A stretch of DNA of 64,000 bases from the NCBI GenBank assembly GCA_903824785.1, contig CAIJYD010000073.1:16433-80432 (forward strand), in the 5' to 3' direction. The first letter of the stretch is position 1, and each line of letters starts with the position of its first letter. Positions 45,528 through 55,526 of the stretch are shown here, piece by piece. This DNA is from an uncultured Bacteroidota bacterium (lineage in GTDB: Bacteria; Bacteroidota; Bacteroidia; Bacteroidales; VadinHA17). The notes beneath the pieces were generated by a model that was given only the letters and a program-made list of their open reading frames with translations, did not search any database and was not told the DNA's origin. Made by a program: the position numbers and the translations under genes.

Positions 45528-48287
45528 TTATTCCGGTTTAGGCATGAACGTTCTGACAGGATATAAATAAATTTTTGACAAAAGACCCGACTCCTCAGGT
45601 TTCTTATCTGAAGCATCATAAGGCTGATAACGGATATTGACAAAATTAATTTCATTATAATTTTTCCAGACCACACCCTCCTTGTCAAGCTGAATGATCT
45701 TGTTTAATGAAAGGTTTGTTACCTCAATCTCAATAGTGTTTTTTTTCTTAATTATTCCTTTTGGAATGTACAGGTAATCAGGTAAACACCAGACTAATCC
45801 TGATTCATTTCCATTTATTCTGACACGGGCAGTTTCGCGTACAACTCCCAGATCAAGCAGAAATCCGTCTGATTTTTCAAGTTCCGCAGGAATCTCAAAA
45901 ATGTTTGAGTATTTGGCTTTCCCGCTGAATGTCTCAAATTTACCTCCAAGTTCTGTCCATGAACCCGTATGTTCTATAATAACAGGAGCAGGAGTTTCTG
46001 AGCCGGGATAGCCTGATGGAGTCAGCAGCCAATTGCCTTTTATTTCGTATTTTCTGATCTCATCGGGTTTATAATATTCCCAGGCGGGGCCCTCACTTTT
46101 TTTATTGGTGCAGATCAGGATTAATGACTGACCGGGAAGTATCCGGAGATAGATCGCTGTGCCGCCAACTCTTTTTGCCACAGGCGCTATTCCATGCTTG
46201 TCACCTGCAGGATCTAGTATTTCTATACATCTTGCTTTAGCTGTAAGGTCAACCCATCCTTCACTAAACTTATCCGACAGGTTTGTAATGAAATAGACTG
46301 TACTGTCGCCTGATTGTTTGCGGATAAAGCTAAGCCCTTTCTGAGCAAGCTCTTCAGGGTATATTTTTATTTCTGATAAACCTTCCTGAATAGAGGTTTT
46401 TACGGAGACATCTGAAGTAAGTGCTGCCATTTCTTGCCCGATACTATTGGCTTCGATCTTCCTTTTTTCATAGTTATTAAGGCCGGGAATGTCTGCAGGG
46501 ATCTGGTTCTCAAAAATAATTTTTGCACCCTTCAGAGCCAGATCGCGTAACATCGACAATGTTTTCAGGGGAATGGTTTCAATAGACGGAACAACCAACA
46601 CCTTATATCTGGTTTTCCCCGAATAAATATTTCCTTCTGTAACCGTCAGCCCCTCGATCATTTTGTCGGAGATATAGTCGAAAGTATAGCCATTACTCTG
46701 GAAGAGGCCGGCCAGTCTGCCGAAACTGGAATTTCCAAGCCAGTAGCTCGATTTGTGTACGTCAAGTAGCTGAATATAGTTATTGGTTTTTTGTTTTTTC
46801 CATATTTCGTGAACGGGAAAATACAACAGAATATCGTTATCAGGTTTTGTGTTTTGTAATATTGTCTGGCATTTGGCAATATAGCTTGTGAGGGCTGGCA
46901 ATTCATTAAAAAAATGGCTGTTCTGATTATAATTTGTAGAAGCATAAAACAGTCTGCCCGGAAATGGTTTTTCAATTGGCGAATAAGTTGTTCCATGGAA
47001 AAAGAGATGATTAATACCGGCGATAAACAACTCATCAACCTGAGGTTTTATCTGAGAAAGAGATACCTTAAAATGGTCGCCCAGCCATGTAGTCGATTCG
47101 GAGCTGACCAGCTTGCGTCCGGTTATGTTAGCGGCAGATGAGGCGAACTTCATTGTCAGAGGGTTGGGCCTTCCAAAACGCTCCTCCTCATAATCAGGAT
47201 CCTGCCGCAGGCCGGGTATTCTGAAAGCACTGGCTCCAAAAGATTCTGTTTCCGGAATATCCGATAAGGCGTAAAGATCGAGAAGGTTACCAGGGGAACC
47301 ATGTGCCTGAAAACGTGTTATCATGCCCATCTCATGACTCTTGCCGATCCAGTTTGCAGTAAAGTGATCAATAATTAAATCTGAAATAGTTTCACAATAA
47401 TCGGTTATGACACGTTGACGGATCTTATTGTTTAACGTAGTGTCAGCCAGGTAATTAATATAAGGAAGAAGGTCGTATCCTCTTCTCTTAAGGAATTCAG
47501 GTAGAAAATCGCCGGTCCAGTTTGCTCCGTAAACCTCATACGAATCATTATAGAATGAACGTACTTTTCCCTTCAGAATGCCAGCATTTTTAAACGCTTT
47601 TTCGAACCGTTCCATGTAATTTATTATGGAATTGCGGCTGAAATAGTCGAGAACAAATCCATCACCACCGGGAGCTGACCGTTTTACTTTTTGTTTTGTC
47701 GGGCACTGAAAAAGAGCATAAATCTTATCAACAGGCTGGTTTTGTATTAGTTCAATTATGCCATCAGTATTTAATTGCGAAGTGAGGTCAGAGTAGTTTC
47801 CTTTATTATCAAATGCTGCTATTGAGACCAGAGTTCCCGTTTCATTTGCATTCAGACACTCTTTTATATTGCGGCTGCCGCTGATATTTACAGGACGTAT
47901 CAGAAGAAATTTTGCAGCATCTTCTGTTTTTACTTCAGGGCCACCAAAGGGCCAGCCTGTTCCGGTAGTCATATCTACCCCCATTCCAAGATTTTCCGCT
48001 TCGTCAGCAGTAAACCTCAGGATCTCCATCCATTCGGGTGAGAGATAATCAATATAATTTTTCTCATCCCCCTTTTCACCATAAATGGGAATAATATGAA
48101 CACCACCTATTCCGGCTCTCTTCATTGCCTGAAGGTTGCCGGATATTCCCTCGCGGGTTACCGAACTACCCATCCACCACCAGTAGGTCCATGGTCTGGA
48201 TACTGAAGAATAGTCAGGTTGTGCAAGTAAAGCAAGCGGATCAGAGAGGATGAGAAGCAGAAAAACAGCTACTGACCGGAGCATCAT
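45528..48287 (-). CDS. GH106-like glycoside hydrolase
   Basis: Exported enzyme of 919 residues (signal MMLRSVAVFLLLILSDPLAL). The start at 48287 is chosen because it gives the signal and sits 2 bases after the previous stop. The N-terminal motif RPWTYWWWMGSSVTREGISG with MKRAGIGGVHIIPIYGEKG and the region MGVDMTTGTGWPFGGPEV fit the GH106/related alpha-L-rhamnosidase group of Bacteroidota. C-terminal beta domains (RETARVRINGNESGLVW) complete it. Substrate is probably a rhamnose-bearing glycan, matching the GH78 enzyme 8 kb away, but family members vary. Coupled to the phosphoesterase gene upstream. Confidence 0.85.
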   Translation of the reverse strand: MMLRSVAVFLLLILSDPLALLAQPDYSSVSRPWTYWWWMGSSVTREGISGNLQAMKRAGIGGVHIIPIYGEKGDEKNYIDYLSPEWMEILRFTADEAENLGMGVDMTTGTGWPFGGPEVKTEDAAKFLLIRPVNISGSRNIKECLNANETGTLVSIAAFDNKGNYSDLTSQLNTDGIIELIQNQPVDKIYALFQCPTKQKVKRSAPGGDGFVLDYFSRNSIINYMERFEKAFKNAGILKGKVRSFYNDSYEVYGANWTGDFLPEFLKRRGYDLLPYINYLADTTLNNKIRQRVITDYCETISDLIIDHFTANWIGKSHEMGMITRFQAHGSPGNLLDLYALSDIPETESFGASAFRIPGLRQDPDYEEERFGRPNPLTMKFASSAANITGRKLVSSESTTWLGDHFKVSLSQIKPQVDELFIAGINHLFFHGTTYSPIEKPFPGRLFYASTNYNQNSHFFNELPALTSYIAKCQTILQNTKPDNDILLYFPVHEIWKKQKTNNYIQLLDVHKSSYWLGNSSFGRLAGLFQSNGYTFDYISDKMIEGLTVTEGNIYSGKTRYKVLVVPSIETIPLKTLSMLRDLALKGAKIIFENQIPADIPGLNNYEKRKIEANSIGQEMAALTSDVSVKTSIQEGLSEIKIYPEELAQKGLSFIRKQSGDSTVYFITNLSDKFSEGWVDLTAKARCIEILDPAGDKHGIAPVAKRVGGTAIYLRILPGQSLILICTNKKSEGPAWEYYKPDEIRKYEIKGNWLLTPSGYPGSETPAPVIIEHTGSWTELGGKFETFSGKAKYSNIFEIPAELEKSDGFLLDLGVVRETARVRINGNESGLVWCLPDYLYIPKGIIKKKNTIEIEVTNLSLNKIIQLDKEGVVWKNYNEINFVNIRYQPYDASDKKPEESGLLSKIYLYPVRTFMPKPE

Positions 48288-48289
48288 AG

Positions 48290-49204
48290 TTATTTTTTGG
48301 CATCCCATCCGTAATCGACATATCTCCACCGGAAATCATCGGGTCCGAAAGTCAGGAACATGAATCCTTCCTCAAAGCCCTGATTCGGCCCTTTCCACCA
48401 TGCGGCTGATATGGCACCGCCTGTGATAAAGTGAATGCCATTGATATCAATATCCTCGATGGTATGCAGATGTCCCTGCAGAACGAGTTTAAGGTTATAC
48501 CCTTTAAATAGCTGGAGAACCTCTTTCGAGTTATAAACAACTGTGCCTGAGTCGTTGGGGACAGTCGACCCTGCATTCATTTGTGTTAATGCTGTTATAA
48601 AAGGAATATGTGTACTTAATACAATAGGAGTGGCGGGATCGGTTTTTTTCAGTTCGCTCCTGATCCATTCAATCTGAACTGAGTCTACCTTACCGACATA
48701 ATGTTCCTTTTTTGTATCCTCAATTGAATTAATTATTATGAATTTCCATCCTTTGTTTTCAACAGCATAGTAAGATTTACCAATTCTTTTTTCAAACATC
48801 CTTTCGCCATATTCCTGATTGGAAGGGTCAGCACCGCTTTTACTTCTGACAATGCCATAAATCTCGTGATTTCCCATCGTATTATAAACCGGAATTCCGG
48901 TATTTTTTATAACCTGCTGATAGAGATTGTAAAGTGAGTCGGCGCGGCCGTATGACTGACCTAGGGCATCCATTATCAGATCACCGCCGGTAATAATAAA
49001 ATCAGGATTCAAGCGGTTAACCGAATCGAGAGCCTGTTTGAATCCTTCTACTGCATTATTTTCAGTAGTAAGGTGAATATCAGTAAGGAATGCTATGCTG
49101 AAAGATTCTTTCGGCTCTTTCACCTCTTTGCAGCTGAAAGATGTGAATATCATGCACAGAATAATTGTTCTGGCAGCCATGGAGTAAATTCCGGGGTTTT
49201 TCAT
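48290..49204 (-). CDS. Metallophosphoesterase lipoprotein
   Basis: A 304-residue calcineurin-like phosphoesterase carried as a lipoprotein (FTSFSCKEVK, Cys about 25). Metal ligands in order are FLTDIHLT, IITGGDLIMDA, NTMGNHEIYG, VLSTHIPFI and LVLQGHLHTIEDI. Related Bacteroidota proteins act on phosphate esters or nucleotides in the periplasm. Only two bases separate its stop from the start of the GH106-like gene, so the enzymes are co-expressed, perhaps to remove phosphate substituents from a glycan; that is inference. Confidence 0.92.
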   Translation of the reverse strand: MKNPGIYSMAARTIILCMIFTSFSCKEVKEPKESFSIAFLTDIHLTTENNAVEGFKQALDSVNRLNPDFIITGGDLIMDALGQSYGRADSLYNLYQQVIKNTGIPVYNTMGNHEIYGIVRSKSGADPSNQEYGERMFEKRIGKSYYAVENKGWKFIIINSIEDTKKEHYVGKVDSVQIEWIRSELKKTDPATPIVLSTHIPFITALTQMNAGSTVPNDSGTVVYNSKEVLQLFKGYNLKLVLQGHLHTIEDIDINGIHFITGGAISAAWWKGPNQGFEEGFMFLTFGPDDFRWRYVDYGWDAKK

Positions 49205-49412
49205 ATGAGTTGATTTTATCGTTATATCTTCAAAGATAGCAGGAACTTCGTCTTCAGGTAAAATTTAAGTAACTATAATTTATTTTTTATGAGTATCACC
49301 TCACATTGAAAACTCAATGAGTTTATGCGGATTATCCTGGATTCTTATAAAAAAATAAATGCGTTGACTCTGCTTCGATAATCAGAATTTAGGGTTCTTG
49401 CCAATATTTGCG

Positions 49413-49420
49413 TACTTTTG
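49413..49420 (+). promoter_or_regulatory. Bacteroidota -7 box upstream of the ABC-F gene
   Basis: TACTTTTG matches TAnnTTTG, 43 bases before the ATG at 49464. A TTTA lies near -33. The rest of the 259-base gap 49205-49463 shows nothing else. Confidence 0.5.
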
Positions 49421-49463
49421 CAGGCTTGTATTTATTTTTATTTAATATCAGATAATCCATTAG

Positions 49464-51074
<1,611 letters not shown>

Positions 51075-51086
51075 GTAAGAATATCA

Positions 51087-51166
51087 AAATTTTATGATGA
51101 GGGATCTCACATCCGGTGGAAAATCAGGGAGATTATGGCCATTCTTCCGGATCCTCATTAAAATTT
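51087..51166 (+). terminator. Long imperfect hairpin after the ABC-F gene
   Basis: AAATTTTA...ATGAGG...ATC (51087-51106) pairs with GGATCCTCATTAAAATTT (51149-51166) with small bulges. It lies 12 bases past the stop, before the tRNA promoter, and probably ends ABC-F transcription. Confidence 0.45.
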
Positions 51167-51223
51167 AAATAGGATTCATCTGCAAATAATAGGAAATAAG
51201 TTATGAAATCAGAAAATAAATAA

Positions 51224-51231
51224 TACTTTTG
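51224..51231 (+). promoter_or_regulatory. Bacteroidota promoter of tRNA-Pro
   Basis: TACTTTTG fits TAnnTTTG and lies 12 bases before the tRNA 5' end, right for transcription beginning just ahead of it. The -33 area is A+T-rich (TTAT). Confidence 0.55.
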
Positions 51232-51242
51232 CGCTTCGATTT

Positions 51243-51315
51243 CGGGGTGTGGCGCAGTTGGTAGCGTATCTGGTTTGGGACCAGAGGGTCGTCAGTTCGA
51301 GCCTGGCCACCCCGA
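51243..51315 (+). tRNA. tRNA-Pro (UGG)
   Basis: A 73-base cloverleaf. The acceptor arm CGGGGTG pairs with CACCCCG; the anticodon loop TTTGGGA gives anticodon TGG with G37, as in proline tRNA; the T-arm contains GTTCGAG. The discriminator base is A and CCA is not encoded. No integrated element is attached: the bases after it match no repeat in the window. Confidence 0.97.
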
Positions 51316-51395
51316 CAGAAGGAAAATCCATTTATCATTAAAACTGATAGATGGGTTTTTTGTTTTCCCCCCATTGCACCATATGTTTGCAAGGT

Positions 51396-53222
51396 CTAAT
51401 TAAATAACCTTCCCCATAATCTGAACAGAAAAAATGAAGAAACAATTGCCAACATCGCCAAAATAGAAGCATAGAGATGGTTTCCATACAGTAATTGTCC
51501 GATGGAAAACAATATGCTGTATATTGCCACACATCCGAGGCTCATACAGACCAGCCCTATTGGTACATTCCAGTCTTTTTCCCTTTCTGCGGCAGGAATA
51601 TTGGATTTAGCAGCTATACTCTTCCACCCTGGTCCACCAGGACGGATCTCCTCATAAAACTTAATCAATACCCTCTCATCAGATGGTTTTGTAACAAATG
51701 TTACAATCAGCCAGACACCTGTATTTAGAAAAACTATTGAAACGAACTTAATTGAATCCCATAAGGCGGGTGCGAGTTTCATCCCGAATATCTGTACTGT
51801 GTCTTTGTCAATGTGTATAAGGTATATATGCTCAATAACAATAATGATTAAGGAAAAAACTATAGCTCCGGCCATTGCTGATAATTCTGACCACTCATTA
51901 ATCCTCCACCAGAACCATCGTAATAAATATATCAGTCCTGTGCCTGCACCTATCATAATAAGGTATTGAAATATCTGAAGGGCACTCTCCAATACCAGTG
52001 CCAGAATTGTAGAGCAGATCATAAGTGCTAAGGTCCACATTCTGCCAACAAACACTTTTCTTGCTTCTGATGCCTCTTTATCAATGAACCTGACATGAAA
52101 ATCATTTACCATGTAAGATGCACCCCAGTTAAGCTGAGTGGATACTGTGGACATAAAGGCAGCATATAAGGATGCAAGAACCAAACCTAATATCCCACTC
52201 GGCAGGAATTCCCTGAGCATTATAGGATAAGCAATATCATTCTGAATATATTTGGCAGGTACATCCTTGTAACTTGCTGCCATTGAAGAAATATCAGGGA
52301 ATATTATGAGTGAACTTAATCCGACGATTATCCATGGCCATGGTCTGGCTGCATAATGTAGCAGATTAAAAAGGAGAGCAGCTCCAACTGAATGTTTTTC
52401 AGATTTTGCAGAAAGCATTCTTTGTGCTACAAAACCGCCACCGCCCGGCTCAGCTCCCGGATACCAGGCCGCCCACCATTGAATGGTAAGGGGGATGATA
52501 AAGATTGTAATCAGCATTACCGGATTTGAAAAGTCCGGCAGAAGACTTATTTTATCCCGTAATACTTCGCTATGGATAAGCTTTGACATACCTCCCACTC
52601 TGGGAGAATTTAATATGAAGATAACCGGAATAACCGCACCAACGATAGCTAAAAGGAACTGAAAAAAATCAGTCCAGATAATTGATTTCAATCCCCCCAA
52701 TGAACTGTAAAATACAGTAATTATGGAAACAACTATTAATATTATCAAGGGATTAATGTTGGTCATTATGGCAGTAACCTTTAGGAAAGCTAAAGATGTA
52801 CTTGCTAAGGCTAAGCAATTGAAAAAGAATCCCAGATAGATAGCCCTGAATCCTCTCAATATTGCAGCAACCTTACCACTATAGCGGATTTCATAGAATT
52901 CCAGGTCAGTCATTATCTTTGAGCGGCTCCAAAGTTTAGCATACACAAAAACAGTAAGCATCCCTGATAAAAGGAATGAAAACCATAACCAGTTGTTGGC
53001 GACACCACCTGTCCGAACCATGTCAGTTATAAGATTCGGCGTCGAAATTGAAAAAGTGGTTGCAACCATGGAAAAGCCAAGCAGCCACCAGGGCATATTA
53101 CGTTTTGAAAGGAAATAACTTTCAGAGTCCTTCCCTCCGCTTTTGCTTGATACAATTCCAATGATAGCCATAACAAGCAGGTAAACAATGATAATGATCC
53201 CGTCAATACTGAATATGGACAT
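51396..53222 (-). CDS. Sodium:solute symporter (SSS family)
   Basis: Inner-membrane sodium-coupled uptake protein of 608 residues with about 14 hydrophobic segments. Features fit the SSS family: N-terminal IDGIIIIVYLLVMAIIGIVS, GKDSESYFLSKRNMPWWLLG, VATTFSISTPNLITDMVRTG, and the SSLGGLKSIIWTDFFQFLLA segment. It is the last gene of the minus-strand cluster with two 2-hydroxyacid dehydrogenase genes and an aldolase gene, so it probably imports the organic or sugar acid that they metabolise. The exact substrate cannot be told. Confidence 0.93.
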   Translation of the reverse strand: MSIFSIDGIIIIVYLLVMAIIGIVSSKSGGKDSESYFLSKRNMPWWLLGFSMVATTFSISTPNLITDMVRTGGVANNWLWFSFLLSGMLTVFVYAKLWSRSKIMTDLEFYEIRYSGKVAAILRGFRAIYLGFFFNCLALASTSLAFLKVTAIMTNINPLIILIVVSIITVFYSSLGGLKSIIWTDFFQFLLAIVGAVIPVIFILNSPRVGGMSKLIHSEVLRDKISLLPDFSNPVMLITIFIIPLTIQWWAAWYPGAEPGGGGFVAQRMLSAKSEKHSVGAALLFNLLHYAARPWPWIIVGLSSLIIFPDISSMAASYKDVPAKYIQNDIAYPIMLREFLPSGILGLVLASLYAAFMSTVSTQLNWGASYMVNDFHVRFIDKEASEARKVFVGRMWTLALMICSTILALVLESALQIFQYLIMIGAGTGLIYLLRWFWWRINEWSELSAMAGAIVFSLIIIVIEHIYLIHIDKDTVQIFGMKLAPALWDSIKFVSIVFLNTGVWLIVTFVTKPSDERVLIKFYEEIRPGGPGWKSIAAKSNIPAAEREKDWNVPIGLVCMSLGCVAIYSILFSIGQLLYGNHLYASILAMLAIVSSFFLFRLWGRLFN

Positions 53223-53252
53223 AATGAATTAGTTATTAAAATGATTGTCAGA

Positions 53253-53602
53253 TTACCATCCCTGACTCTTATTTAAACTCATCGGAATGCTCCCGGTTTT
53301 TATGTAATGTTTGAAATTCACCACAAATTGCTCCATTTTTCTCTGTTGCAATGTTTCACAATATCCCGCACAATGTGGTGTTATAAGAAGGTTTGGCTCG
53401 TCCCAGAGTGGACTTTCGGGAGGACAAGGTTCCTTTCGTCAATATTGCCATACAAGACCTCAATATCTTCCACATAATTCTCCAGTGTTTCATTCTCCCC
53501 AAGAAACCTGATCTCAGCATAAGGTTCAATTTCAGAAAGAACCTTGTCGACCACCGGTGAGGATCTGATTACTGTGATTAATGTTTTTACCTTCTTACTC
53601 AT
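53253..53602 (-). pseudogene. 2-hydroxyacid dehydrogenase, internal deletion and frame change
   Basis: The N-terminal about 58 codons (MSKKVKTLITVIRSSPVVDK through EVLYGNIDERN) are the start of a D-2-hydroxyacid dehydrogenase. At about 53428 this frame meets, in another frame, the family's C-terminus CPPESPLWDEPNLLITPHCA followed by a helix and a stop at 53253. About 200 residues, including the whole NAD-binding domain, are missing and the two remnants are out of frame, so no enzyme is made. The catalytic His-containing motif TPHCAG survives. It lies between the aldolase and symporter genes of the acid-utilisation operon, where an intact relative is encoded at 54449. Confidence 0.8.
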
Positions 53603-53658
53603 TATTTGATCTGACTTTTTTCCACTGTTTACCAGTAACTGAAACAGATTTAATTTCC

Positions 53659-54411
53659 TTAATTGGCAAGGATACTTTTAGCCTGGGAAATAATACCGGA
53701 ACAATCGCTGGCCAAGCCAATCCAGTTTACGCCTCGCTGCTTCCAAAGTTCAAAGGGTCCGCCGGCAGTACCTAAAATGATTCCTGCTTCACATACTCTT
53801 TTACAAACTTCATCTATCACCCTGTTTACTTCCGGGTCTTCAAGCTGGTTCAATTTTCCCATTGAACCTGACAAATCAACAGGTCCGATGCAGATACTGC
53901 CTATTCCCGGAACCTTTAATATCTCATCCAGGTTTTTTACAGCTTCCATAGTCTCTATCTGAATAATTACCATAGGTTCGGATTCGGAAATTTTAAGGTA
54001 ATCGGCAAAAGGTGTCTGTCCATATCTGTTTGCACGTCTGACTCCACAACCGCGGATCCCCATCAATGGATAACGGCATGCCTGAACAGCAGCCCTTGCT
54101 TCCTCAGCAGTATTGACCATTGGAATTATAATTCCTGCCGGAGCCAGATCCAGTATAGGTTTGATAATTTCAGCCCTATTCCATGGCACTCTTACCAAAG
54201 GGGCACAATCAGTACCTTTTAATGCAATGATATGCTGCAGAGCTGATTCTATGGTAAGAGGGGCATGTTCCATGTCTATCCATGTAAAATCGTATCCTAA
54301 TTCTCCAGCAAGTTCACTTACCGTGAAATCATTCAAGGTAATAACCAGACCTTTGCAAATTTTGCCGGCTTTGATACTGGCGATAAATTTGTTGTAATTG
54401 CTTATGCTCAT
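53659..54411 (-). CDS. HpcH/HpaI family aldolase
   Basis: Class II metal-dependent aldolase of 250 residues that cleaves 2-keto-3-deoxy acids to pyruvate and an aldehyde. Motifs are WIDMEHAPLTIESALQHI, GIRGCGVRRANRYGQTPF (Arg and substrate loop), IIQIETMEAVKNLDEI (metal-binding Glu) and CIGPVDLSGSMG (metal-binding Asp), ending in the C-terminal LGTAGGPFELWKQRG. It lies 56 bases upstream of the deleted dehydrogenase and 37 downstream of an intact one, suggesting a pathway in which a hydroxy acid is oxidised and the keto acid split. Confidence 0.92.
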   Translation of the reverse strand: MSISNYNKFIASIKAGKICKGLVITLNDFTVSELAGELGYDFTWIDMEHAPLTIESALQHIIALKGTDCAPLVRVPWNRAEIIKPILDLAPAGIIIPMVNTAEEARAAVQACRYPLMGIRGCGVRRANRYGQTPFADYLKISESEPMVIIQIETMEAVKNLDEILKVPGIGSICIGPVDLSGSMGKLNQLEDPEVNRVIDEVCKRVCEAGIILGTAGGPFELWKQRGVNWIGLASDCSGIISQAKSILAN

Positions 54412-54448
54412 GATTTAATTTATATCTTTTTATAAAATTCGCTTATTT

Positions 54449-55408
54449 TTATATATGATTGACACAATTATTAGGAATATTCCCACCTAAAACCAGCAAA
54501 ACTTCATCAATGACCTCCTGGTGTAAATTAACTATCGATTCTTCAGTATACCAGGCTACGTGTGGTGTCAGAAGTACATTGTTCATTGTCAAAAGCTCAT
54601 TACCATGATCAAGTGGCTCATTCTCAAAAACGTCAAGACCTGCTCCGGCTATCAGACCTGATCTCAAAGCATCCACCAGATCAGGCTGATTTATTAATCC
54701 GCCTCTGCTCGTATTGATTAATGTTGCCCTTTTCCTCATTTTACGGAACACACTCATATTAAATAAATGTCGTGTCGCATTATTCAGCGGAGCATGAATT
54801 GATATATGATCTGAATCAGCTATCAATTCTTCAAAAGCTACCGACTTTGAAAAATATTTTCCCGAAATCGCTGCATCAACAAATGGATCATTTATTATTA
54901 CTTTCATGTCAAATGCAATGGCCATTCTGCTGACATGCCGTCCAATATTTCCAAATCCCATAATTCCCAGAGTCTTAAAGCGTAAACTGTGAACAGGAGC
55001 CACATTTTCTATTCCCCAAATATTATTTCTTACATTATGATCAAACAGGTTAAGCTTACGATTAAGGCCCAGCAACAATCCAAAGGCATGTTCTGCAACT
55101 GCGAAGGTTCCGTAATTCGGAGTATTACAAACATAAATGCCTTTTTCAGAGGCTGCCCGGATATCAACATTCTCAAGTCCGACCCCATACCTGACCAGCA
55201 GTTTACATTTTGTTAACTGATCAATAATTTTCCCGGAGAATTCAGAATAGGTAAAAATAATGACAAAAGCATCTCTGACAGCTGTAATAAGCTCATCTTT
55301 ATTCTTGCAATTGCAGATAACAAGCTCTTCACTAATGGATGCAAAAGCTTTCTTCTCCATCTCATAACCCTCATCCCTATGGTCTACAATAACTATTTTT
55401 CTTTTCAT
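54449..55408 (-). CDS. D-isomer specific 2-hydroxyacid dehydrogenase
   Basis: NAD-dependent dehydrogenase of 319 residues of the CtBP / phosphoglycerate-dehydrogenase-like kind. It has KLLVRYGVGLENVDIRA, NYGTFAVAEHAFGLLLGLN, the Rossmann loop GIMGFGNIGRHVSRMA, HAPLNNATRHLFN, INTSRGGLINQPDLVDAL and the catalytic His in LTPHVAWYTEES. It is the first gene of the minus-strand acid-utilisation group. The neighbouring pseudogene is a second member of the same family rather than a broken copy of this one, since their N-termini differ. Confidence 0.93.
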   Translation of the reverse strand: MKRKIVIVDHRDEGYEMEKKAFASISEELVICNCKNKDELITAVRDAFVIIFTYSEFSGKIIDQLTKCKLLVRYGVGLENVDIRAASEKGIYVCNTPNYGTFAVAEHAFGLLLGLNRKLNLFDHNVRNNIWGIENVAPVHSLRFKTLGIMGFGNIGRHVSRMAIAFDMKVIINDPFVDAAISGKYFSKSVAFEELIADSDHISIHAPLNNATRHLFNMSVFRKMRKRATLINTSRGGLINQPDLVDALRSGLIAGAGLDVFENEPLDHGNELLTMNNVLLTPHVAWYTEESIVNLHQEVIDEVLLVLGGNIPNNCVNHI

Positions 55409-55526
55409 CTGTATTCATGGGGTTAAAATGAATTGATAATAAACAGCAACCATACCTCATGTTTCTGATATCATGTTAGAACGCTTGCTGCAAAAAAAAA
55501 TGGTGCTTCTGACTTCTGACTCCCTG

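Noticed and set aside
51243..51400. Integration of a mobile element at the tRNA-Pro gene
   Set aside because: No repeat of the tRNA 3' end, integrase or element-like genes are present; the next gene is a normal symporter.
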